This document shows, one piece after another, positions 1-4,530 of a stretch of DNA of 5,570 bases. Each line of letters starts with the position of its first letter. Within the stretch, counting starts at the first letter, position 1. The translations under genes and the position numbers were made by a program. The stretch lies in contig ONNU01000163.1 of the NCBI GenBank assembly GCA_900319255.1, positions 1 through 5,570 of the forward strand. Direction: 5' to 3'. This DNA is from an uncultured Eubacteriales bacterium (lineage in GTDB: Bacteria; Bacillota; Clostridia; Oscillospirales; Acutalibacteraceae). The notes beneath the pieces were generated by a model, which was not told the DNA's origin, ran no database searches, and was given only the letters and a program-made list of their open reading frames with translations.

Positions 1-19
1 CGCCGGCGTGCCGCCGGTG
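1..19. repeat. GC-rich inverted repeat (hairpin) at window edge
   Basis: Positions 1-8 pair with 12-19 around a 3-nt loop (9-11). Six of the pairs (3-8 with 12-17) are pure G/C, one is a G-T wobble and the outermost is C-G. It may be one end of a larger element cut by the window start. Its composition resembles the GC palindromes at 154-161 and 1813-1840, but it has no 7-bp repeat beside it inside the window. Confidence 0.5.
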
Positions 20-153
20 TCATGTTCGCGTTGTAAGTTATTACCATGCAAGGCTTTTTCCTCGCGATTGTAAGATTATTTATTGGCGGCATTTTTTGTC
101 GGTCTGCGATAGTATTTCTGCTGCCAACTATAATTGTACACTTAAGCCGTCAG

Positions 154-192
154 CGCCGGCGAAGTTCAAAGTACAAAGCTTATAGCTCAAAG
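154..192 (+). repeat. Intergenic repeat element, left copy (GC palindrome plus 7-bp tandem repeat)
   Basis: The palindrome CGCCGGCG (154-161) is followed after 3 nt by four 7-bp units: TTCAAAG, TACAAAG, CTTATAG and CTCAAAG (165-192). The reverse complement of 1787-1814 matches 165-192 at 23 of 28 positions and also sits beside a GC palindrome. The two copies face each other across the carbohydrate-binding lipoprotein gene. The pattern suggests a dispersed intergenic repeat family rather than a transposon, since no transposase or target duplication is visible. Confidence 0.6.
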
Positions 193-432
193 CAAGAAAT
201 TCAGACGGGATAAGCCTGTTTTCTTGAAATAATCTTGAAAGCTTTAAGATTTTTAGGGAAAGATTTAGAAACATATTTATATTGAGTAAACAAAAAGTTC
301 ACAATTTTACAGTAAACTATAACCAATGAAACAACAAAGCAGGGTTTCAGATAAATGCGGAAGGCTTTTCCCAGGCTTCCGGATAATGAAAAAATGACAA
401 AGAATATTCCAGAATGAACGGAGGGTATCATT

Positions 433-1743
433 ATGAAAAAAATTTCGGCTATAATTCTTACAGCGTTTATTATATGTTCTCTTGCAGCCTGCTCGGGACA
501 GAAGGATCAGGCTTCCTCTCAGAGCGGCGCTTCTTCAAGCTCAGCTTCGGATACGGCTGATACATCGGCTGAAAGTACGGAAGGCACGGAAAGCCAGGAT
601 GCTTCACAGCAGGAAAGCTCAGCAGCAGAAAGCAGCGTATCAGCAGAAAAGGTGGTTGCTGAATTTTCATCAAGCAGCAGCGGAAAGCTGTCAACGACCG
701 ATCTTTTCACAGAACGCGACCTGCTCCAGACACCGGATCTGAGCAAAGCCACAACTATCACAGCCTCTGACAACAAAACAGAGACCATCACCGCTGAGGG
801 CACATATATCATCACAGGAACAGCTTCAAATTTCACGGTGAAGGTCGGGACCGGCAAAAATTACAAGGTTCAGCTTGTTCTTGACGGACTTAACGTAACC
901 AATGAAAGCACGCCTGTTATCTATATCGCAGCGGCTGACAAATGCTTCGTGACCACCAGCGGAAATGAAAGCTCCCTTTCAGTCACAGGCGAATTTACAA
1001 ATGACGGCGATACAAAGACCGATGCGGTTATCTATTCAAAGGATGATCTCGTACTCAACGGCACAGGCACTCTGACAATAAACTCTGCTCAGGGCAACGG
1101 TATTTCCGCAAAGGATGATCTCAAGATCACCGGCGGTACTTATAATATCACCAGCGCAGAGGAGTGCATCGAGGTCAAGGATTCAGTTTCCGTCTGCGGA
1201 GGTACCATCAATCTCCAGGCAACAAAGGACGGCATCCAGTGCAAGAACAAGGATGACGAGACCAAGGGTTCTGTATATATCACAGGTGCAGATATCACCA
1301 TCAACGCTTCAAACGATGCGATCCAGGCTGCAACAGTATGCCAGATAGACGGCGGAAAGCTTGTCCTGAACGGCAAAGAGGGCATTGAAGCGACCTATGT
1401 CCAGATAAACGACGGCGAGATCACCATAACAGGCGCAGACGACGGTATCAACGCAGGACAGAAAACCAATTATTCAACCCCGACCATCGAGATAAACGGC
1501 GGTACCATCAAGGTTACAGTAGGCGAGGGCGATACAGACGCTATCGACTCCAACGGCGATATCATAGTAAACGGCGGTACAATAGACATTACATCGACTG
1601 TATCCTCCTTCGATTATGACGGCACAGCTACCTATAACGGCGGTACCATCATAATCAACGGCGAACAGGTAGACAGCATTCCCGAACCAGCTATGATGGG
1701 ACCCGGCGGAGGAATGGGTCCCGGCGGCAATGCTCCCGGCTGA
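433..1743 (+). CDS. Secreted lipoprotein with Cthe_2159-type carbohydrate-binding beta-helix domain
   Basis: This 436-residue protein is probably exported, lipid-anchored to the outer face of the membrane, and binds plant cell-wall polysaccharide. Residues 1-19 form a signal peptide (MKK, then a hydrophobic core) ending in the lipobox L17-A18-A19-C20, so Cys20 would be the lipidated residue. Residues 21-80 are a Ser/Ala/Glu-rich linker. From about 90 to 412 the sequence is a ladder of short beta-strand repeats with recurring GGT[IY]x[IV] turns (near 234, 256, 357, 381 and 404) and Asp/Asn-rich turns such as DGIN and DAIDSNGD, which could bind calcium. This pattern matches the Cthe_2159 family, whose founding Clostridium thermocellum member is a beta-helix that binds cellulose and polygalacturonate. 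The tail (417-436) is Gly/Pro/Met-rich, as is common in the family. No catalytic domain is seen. GGAGGG (420-425) lies 7 nt before the ATG and fixes the start. The gene appears to be transcribed alone, between inverted repeat elements. Confidence 0.85.
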   Translation: MKKISAIILTAFIICSLAACSGQKDQASSQSGASSSSASDTADTSAESTEGTESQDASQQESSAAESSVSAEKVVAEFSSSSSGKLSTTDLFTERDLLQTPDLSKATTITASDNKTETITAEGTYIITGTASNFTVKVGTGKNYKVQLVLDGLNVTNESTPVIYIAAADKCFVTTSGNESSLSVTGEFTNDGDTKTDAVIYSKDDLVLNGTGTLTINSAQGNGISAKDDLKITGGTYNITSAEECIEVKDSVSVCGGTINLQATKDGIQCKNKDDETKGSVYITGADITINASNDAIQAATVCQIDGGKLVLNGKEGIEATYVQINDGEITITGADDGINAGQKTNYSTPTIEINGGTIKVTVGEGDTDAIDSNGDIIVNGGTIDITSTVSSFDYDGTATYNGGTIIINGEQVDSIPEPAMMGPGGGMGPGGNAPG

Positions 1744-1772
1744 GCAAACTGAATAAGCTTATGAGCACACAG

Positions 1773-1814
1773 CTTTGAGCTTTGAACTTTGAGCTTTAAG
1801 TTTTTAGCTTTGAA
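1773..1814 (-). repeat. Intergenic repeat element, right copy (six 7-bp units)
   Basis: Six contiguous 7-bp units read on the + strand as CTTTGAG, CTTTGAA, CTTTGAG, CTTTAAG, TTTTTAG and CTTTGAA. On the - strand the order is GC palindrome first, then TTCAAAG-type units, which is the same arrangement as the left copy at 154-192. The right copy has six units and the left has four. The array overlaps the first two bases of the 28-bp palindrome that follows. Confidence 0.6.
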
Positions 1815-1840
1815 CCGCCGCCGGCGCGCCGGCGGCGGTT
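1813..1840 (+). terminator. Perfect 28-bp GC palindrome, candidate terminator of the lipoprotein gene
   Basis: The 28 bases are a perfect palindrome: the 14-base half AACCGCCGCCGGCG is followed by its exact reverse complement. As RNA it would fold into a stem of about 12 bp around a 4-nt loop, nearly all G/C. It lies 70 nt after the lipoprotein stop codon and is followed by GTATATTTTC, a poor but T-rich tract, so termination is likely but not textbook. Its last two bases are also the first two of the -35 box of the next promoter, so a DNA-binding or cruciform role is an alternative. Confidence 0.5.
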
Positions 1841-1867
1841 GTATATTTTCTGAGGATGTGGTAGAAT
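1839..1867 (+). promoter_or_regulatory. Sigma-A type promoter for the mscS-coaX-ybaK operon
   Basis: The -35 box TTGTAT (1839-1844) and the -10 box TAGAAT (1862-1867) are separated by exactly 17 nt, and TGG directly before the -10 gives an extended -10 (TGn). Transcription would start near 1874, leaving a leader of about 25 nt that contains the Shine-Dalgarno GGGGGAGG (1884-1891) of the channel gene. The -35 box overlaps the right end of the 28-bp palindrome. Confidence 0.65.
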
Positions 1868-1898
1868 ATATTCATTGAATAATGGGGGAGGCGGTTTT

Positions 1899-2804
1899 GT
1901 GAATTATTATCTTCTGGATAGTATCAAGATCGACGGAGATATGGAAAAGAATCTCACTGTTATGCAGAAATGGCTGAATGAGGCTGGCGAATGGATCATC
2001 GGTTTTATTCCGAATATTATCGCTGCGGTGATTTTTCTTATCGCAGGTTACTGGCTGATAAAGCTGATCGTTCATATCATACATAAGGCGCTTGAAAAAG
2101 GCAATGCCGACCATACGATTATCAGCTTTCTTGTTTCCGTGAGCAGAGCATCTCTGGCAATAATGCTGGGGGTATGTATACTTGCAACGCTCGGAGTCAA
2201 TGTTGCCACGCTTTTAGCAGCTCTCGGCGCGGCGGCGGTCACTGTGGGTCTTGCGATAAAGGACAGCCTTGCAAATGTGGCAAGCGGAACTCTTATCATA
2301 CTGAACCGGAAATTCAAGACCGGGGATTTTATAGAGACCGAAGGCATAATCGGTGAGATCATGCGTATTGATATAATGTACACGACCCTGCGCACATATG
2401 ACCATAAGGAAGTGCTGATACCTAATTCCAGACTTGCCTCCAATAATGTCATCAATCATTTCAAGCTCGATGACAGACGCCTTGAGATCCATGTGCCGGT
2501 CTCCTACAGTCAGGATATCGGTCAGGCGCGAAAGGTCGTTATGGATTATATCGCTACCGTAAAGGGCGTGCTTCAGGATAAGCCCAACAGGATAATTGTA
2601 AATAATTACGGCGATAGCAGCGTTGATATGATTCTGTATGTATGGTGTAATTCAAATGAATACTGGCCTGTGCTGTACGAAGTGATGGACGGGGTGAAGG
2701 CGGCGCTTGACAAAGCCGGGATCGAGATACCCTTCAATCAGCTCGATGTGCATTTTGACAGCGGCATACTGCCTGAGCCTGAGCAGAAAAAATCAGAAAA
2801 ATAA
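1899..2804 (+). CDS. mscS: MscS-family small-conductance mechanosensitive ion channel
   Basis: This 301-residue membrane protein should open under membrane tension and release solutes during hypo-osmotic shock; E. coli MscS is 286 residues. Residues 33-63 and about 76-99 are hydrophobic helices, and 102-135 form the Gly/Ala-rich pore helix (AALGAAAVTVGLAIKDSLAN and what follows). Next comes the beta domain with GDFIE (142-146), then YDHKEVLIPNS (167-177), and an alpha/beta C-terminal domain ending in the family signature IPFNQLDVHF (277-286). I chose the GTG at 1899 because GGGGGAGG (1884-1891) lies 7 nt upstream. The in-frame TTG at 1875 lies before that site and close to the predicted transcription start, and it would only add eight Gly/Asn-rich residues. 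It is the first gene of the proposed operon, and coaX follows after 28 nt. The symbol is assigned by family; paralogues of this class are often named ykuT or yggB. Confidence 0.9.
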   Translation: MNYYLLDSIKIDGDMEKNLTVMQKWLNEAGEWIIGFIPNIIAAVIFLIAGYWLIKLIVHIIHKALEKGNADHTIISFLVSVSRASLAIMLGVCILATLGVNVATLLAALGAAAVTVGLAIKDSLANVASGTLIILNRKFKTGDFIETEGIIGEIMRIDIMYTTLRTYDHKEVLIPNSRLASNNVINHFKLDDRRLEIHVPVSYSQDIGQARKVVMDYIATVKGVLQDKPNRIIVNNYGDSSVDMILYVWCNSNEYWPVLYEVMDGVKAALDKAGIEIPFNQLDVHFDSGILPEPEQKKSEK

Positions 2805-2832
2805 TTTTTTAGTTAAGAAAGGATCCTTTGAA

Positions 2833-3606
2833 ATGATACTTGCATTAGATGTGGGAAATACAAATATAGTTTTCGGCGGGATCGAAAACGGTAAGACTGC
2901 CTTTTTCTCAAGAGTACATACCGACCGGAATAAGACTGAGGATGAATATGCGGTCATTTTCAAAACGCTTATCAGTATCAACGGCATGAAAAATGATGCC
3001 TTTGACGGAGCAATAATCTCAAGCGTTGTGCCGCAGCTCAATGAGATACTGAAAAAAGCAGTGGAGATGATCTGCCGCAGCGAACCCCTGATAGTCGGTC
3101 CCGGTATCAAGACCGGACTCAATATCCGCATTGATAACCCGGCAACACTGGGCAGCGATCTTGTTGTCGGCGCAGTGGCTGCAATGGCAAGCTATAAAAA
3201 GCCTATCATTATAATAGATATGGGAACTGCAACTACAGTCGTCGCAATAGATAAGGCTGGCATTTACAGAGGCGGAATCATCGCGCCGGGCGTACGGGTA
3301 GCGATGGAATCCCTGACAGGAAATGCCGCTCAGCTGCAAAGCATAAGCCTGTCAACTCCGAAAAAGGTCATCGGTACGAATACAGCGGATTGTCTGCGCA
3401 GCGGTGTTGTTATCGGCAATGCGGCAATGCTTGACGGAATCATCGACCGCATGAAGGAGGAAATCGAGGGCGAGCCTACCATCGTTGCAACAGGAGGACT
3501 TTCTTCAAAGATCATCCCCAACTGCCGGCATAAGATAAAGCTTGATGACGATCTTCTTCTGAGGGGACTTGAGATACTTTATAATAAAAACAAAGCCCAG
3601 AGCTGA
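2833..3606 (+). CDS. coaX: Type III pantothenate kinase
   Basis: CoaX phosphorylates pantothenate with ATP, the first step of coenzyme A synthesis, in the cytoplasm. The 257 residues match the usual family length of about 250-260. The phosphate-binding motif DVGNTN (6-11) opens the protein. PGIKTGLNIRIDNPATLGSDL (90-110) carries the conserved region with Asp109, the probable catalytic base. IIDMGTATTVVAID (127-140) is the second phosphate motif, YRGGIIAPGV (145-154) follows, and ATGGLSSKI (219-227) is the adenosine-side motif. CoaX belongs to the ASKHA (acetate and sugar kinase/Hsc70/actin) superfamily, is generally insensitive to CoA feedback and needs a monovalent cation. The frame is open upstream to 2707, but that extension overlaps the mscS coding sequence and lacks family sequence. 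AAAGGA (2818-2823) sits 9 nt before the ATG at 2833. ybaK follows after 34 nt. Confidence 0.94.
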   Translation: MILALDVGNTNIVFGGIENGKTAFFSRVHTDRNKTEDEYAVIFKTLISINGMKNDAFDGAIISSVVPQLNEILKKAVEMICRSEPLIVGPGIKTGLNIRIDNPATLGSDLVVGAVAAMASYKKPIIIIDMGTATTVVAIDKAGIYRGGIIAPGVRVAMESLTGNAAQLQSISLSTPKKVIGTNTADCLRSGVVIGNAAMLDGIIDRMKEEIEGEPTIVATGGLSSKIIPNCRHKIKLDDDLLLRGLEILYNKNKAQS

Positions 3607-3640
3607 AAGCATACGGATCTTATGAAAGGAAGGAAAGGCT

Positions 3641-4120
3641 ATGGCAAAGGACAATAAGACCAATGCAATGCGAAAGCTGGACAGTATGAAGCTATCATAT
3701 AAAGAGCATTATTATACCGATACGGATGCAGTCTCCGGAGTTGAAACAGCAGCGGCTCTCGGGGAGGATCCTGCAAGAGTGTTCAAAACGCTGGTCACGG
3801 TGGGCAAAAGCGGAGCGCATTACGTTTTTATGGTTCCGGTAGCGGAGGAGCTTGACCTGAAAAAGGCAGCGTCCGCCGCAGGCGAAAAGTCTGTCGCAAT
3901 GATAAAATCAAAGGAGCTTCTCCCGCTGACAGGCTATATTCACGGCGGCTGCTCTCCGGTGGGAATGAAAAAACAGTTCCGTACATTTATACATAAAACA
4001 GCCGCTGATTTTGAGACTATTTATTGCAGCGGGGGAAAGGTGGGCTTTCAGATAGAGCTGCCCCTTGAGACCCTGCAGAAGGTGATACCTGTTGAGCCGG
4101 CTGAGCTTATACGGGGCTGA
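3641..4120 (+). CDS. ybaK: Cys-tRNA(Pro)/Cys-tRNA(Cys) deacylase, YbaK/EbsC family
   Basis: This 159-residue cytoplasmic protein belongs to the YbaK/ProX editing family, which hydrolyses Cys wrongly attached to tRNA(Pro) by prolyl-tRNA synthetase. The family's length is typically about 155-160 residues. Visible hallmarks are DPARVFKTLV (43-52), where Lys49 corresponds to the essential active-site lysine of YbaK, MVPVAEELDLKKAA (64-77), the loop GYIHGGCSPVGMKK (98-111), and SGGKVGFQIEL (130-140). The start is fixed by AGGAAGG (3627-3633), 7 nt before the ATG. It is the last gene before a strong intrinsic terminator at 4132-4172 and probably shares the transcript of mscS and coaX. A free-standing ProXp-type editor with a different amino-acid preference cannot be excluded from sequence alone, but the motifs favour YbaK. 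Confidence 0.9.
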   Translation: MAKDNKTNAMRKLDSMKLSYKEHYYTDTDAVSGVETAAALGEDPARVFKTLVTVGKSGAHYVFMVPVAEELDLKKAASAAGEKSVAMIKSKELLPLTGYIHGGCSPVGMKKQFRTFIHKTAADFETIYCSGGKVGFQIELPLETLQKVIPVEPAELIRG

Positions 4121-4131
4121 AAAAAATAATG

Positions 4132-4172
4132 AAAAAGCTGATGGATACGGAGGTCATCGGCTTTTTTCTTTT
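4132..4172 (+). terminator. Intrinsic terminator after ybaK
   Basis: Positions 4132-4143 (AAAAAGCTGATG) pair with 4155-4166 (CATCGGCTTTTT) over 12 bp including one G-U pair, around an 11-nt loop. The stem runs into a T-rich tail (TTTTTTCTTTT, 4162-4172). It begins 12 nt after the ybaK stop codon, so it ends the proposed three-gene operon. The A-run on the left arm means it could also work on the opposite strand. Confidence 0.85.
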
Positions 4173-4198
4173 GTGAGGGGAATATTTCACAATTTGTT

Positions 4199-4313
4199 AA
4201 ATTTCTGACGAACTGCCGCAGCCCCGATTTTCAGCTCCTGCTTAAAATGGCATTATTCTTTTGAAATAGTATAATAATAATATTTGATTTTCTGTAAAAT
4301 TATTGACGAATTG
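4199..4313 (+). repeat. 17-bp direct repeat, second copy over the -35 box
   Basis: AAATTTCTGACGAACTG (4199-4215) and AAATTATTGACGAATTG (4297-4313) agree at 14 of 17 positions with starts 98 bp apart. The right copy contains the -35 hexamer TTGACG of the downstream promoter. The spacing and the -35 overlap would fit a pair of operator half-sites joined by looping, or the remains of a duplicated promoter. The AT-rich context makes chance similarity possible. Confidence 0.35.
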
Positions 4314-4331
4314 TAAAAAATATTATATAAT
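4303..4331 (+). promoter_or_regulatory. Near-consensus sigma-A promoter for the repeat-protein gene
   Basis: The -35 box TTGACG (4303-4308, 5 of 6 consensus) and the -10 box TATAAT (4326-4331, 6 of 6) are separated by exactly 17 nt. The spacer and flanks are very AT-rich. Transcription should start near 4338, which leaves a leader of about 190 nt before the gene. This is the strongest promoter in the window, so the product is probably abundant unless the leader restrains it. Confidence 0.85.
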
Positions 4332-4337
4332 ATTCTA

Positions 4338-4530
4338 AGAGTATTTTCAGGAAATAATAAAATGACAGTCGTTCACAAAAAATGCCGGTAACGGTGTGTT
4401 TCCGAGGTATCCTGACCCGGTGAAGCAGGCTGTCCGGATCTCATCAAAGCGGGAAAGATGCATTATAGTATCTTTTGCGGCGCTGATATGATCTGAATGA
4501 TAAAACAAATAATTACGAGGAGATATGGCT
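4338..4530 (+). promoter_or_regulatory. Structured 5' leader RNA of unknown class (candidate cis-regulator)
   Basis: Two stem systems can be drawn by hand. Stem A: GACAGTC (4364-4370) pairs with GGCTGTC (4428-4434) with one G-U pair, then TTCAC (4372-4376) pairs with GTGAA (4420-4424). Together they enclose a 43-nt apical region with a possible small hairpin (4387-4394 with 4402-4412). Stem B is a long imperfect hairpin from 4437 to 4493. It uses GATC/GATC, ATCA/TGAT, GC/GC, then nine pairs (4453-4461 with 4468-4476) around the 6-nt loop ATTATA. Positions 4438-4445 (ATCTCATC) could instead pair with the Shine-Dalgarno region 4517-4524 (GAGGAGAT) at 7 of 8 positions, so stem B and sequestration of the ribosome site exclude each other. 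No intrinsic terminator is seen in the leader, so any control would be at translation. I cannot match it to a known riboswitch. Confidence 0.45.
4362..4391 (+). CDS. Possible 9-codon upstream ORF (leader peptide MTVVHKKCR)
   Basis: An ATG at 4362 opens nine codons ending in TAA at 4389-4391. AGGA (4349-4352) lies 9 nt upstream, which is acceptable ribosome-site spacing, and the ORF begins about 24 nt after the predicted transcription start. Its first five codons coincide with the left arms of leader stem A, so a ribosome translating it would disrupt that stem. It has no run of one amino acid typical of amino-acid-biosynthesis attenuators, and such short ORFs arise easily by chance. Confidence 0.25.
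   Translation: MTVVHKKCR

Larger units (their letters stand above)
1..432. other. Gene-free upstream region with repeats and hairpins
   Basis: I see no convincing gene here. Positions 3-185 are open in one + frame, but without an ATG, a ribosome binding site or recognisable protein character, and the frame runs through repeat DNA. What the stretch does hold is a GC-rich hairpin at 1-19, an imperfect direct repeat TCGCG(a)TTGTAAG at 26-37 and 62-74, a CGCCGGCG palindrome at 154-161 followed by a 7-bp tandem repeat at 165-192, an AT-rich near-palindrome at 232-250 followed by five T, and a 6-bp stem (358-363 with 376-381) in the probable leader of the lipoprotein gene. No strong promoter for that gene is visible. 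The best -10-like box is TATAAC at 318-323, but it lacks a well-spaced -35. Confidence 0.6.
4173..4530 (+). other. Intergenic region with promoter and long leader RNA
   Basis: This 358-nt gap has no protein gene beyond a possible 9-codon upstream ORF. Its first half is AT-rich and holds a 17-bp direct repeat (4199-4215 and 4297-4313, 14 of 17 identical). A perfect TATAAT at 4270-4275 has no matching -35. The second half contains the near-consensus promoter at 4303-4331 and the structured leader that follows. Confidence 0.7.

Noticed and set aside
129..134. TATAAT at 129-134 as a promoter for the lipoprotein gene
   Set aside because: There is no -35 at suitable spacing, and the start would leave a leader of almost 300 nt through repeat DNA.
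3..185. An open + frame from the left edge ending at TAG 183-185
   Set aside because: It runs through the repeat elements, has no in-frame ATG, and its Cys/His/Arg-rich translation looks like non-coding DNA. A true gene tail from upstream cannot be fully excluded.
201..431. A 76-codon - strand frame upstream of the lipoprotein gene
   Set aside because: It starts inside the lipoprotein ribosome site, lacks its own Shine-Dalgarno site, and has AT-driven Phe/Ile/Lys composition without family resemblance.
1875..1898. TTG at 1875 as start of the mscS gene
   Set aside because: The Shine-Dalgarno GGGGGAGG lies downstream of it and 7 nt before the in-frame GTG at 1899, and the predicted transcript begins at about the TTG itself.
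2707..2832. A 42-codon N-terminal extension of coaX
   Set aside because: It lies mostly inside mscS in another frame and precedes the family's invariant start (hydrophobic strand then DxGNTN). AAAGGA supports the ATG at 2833.
4261..4275. A perfect TATAAT at 4270-4275 as a second promoter
   Set aside because: No -35-like hexamer lies 16-18 nt upstream and there is no TGn extension. In such AT-rich DNA the hexamer is expected by chance.
4401..4436. Resemblance to the SAM-I riboswitch core (GAGG...CTGACCC.GTGAAGC)
   Set aside because: The GGCAACC half of the kink-turn, the GCTAAATCC segment and the closing P1 stem are absent, and the pairings found here do not give the four-way SAM-I fold.
4525..4530. 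ATG at 4525 as start of the repeat protein
   Set aside because: Only 2 nt separate it from GAGGAG, whereas the ATG two codons later has 8 nt. The difference is two residues.
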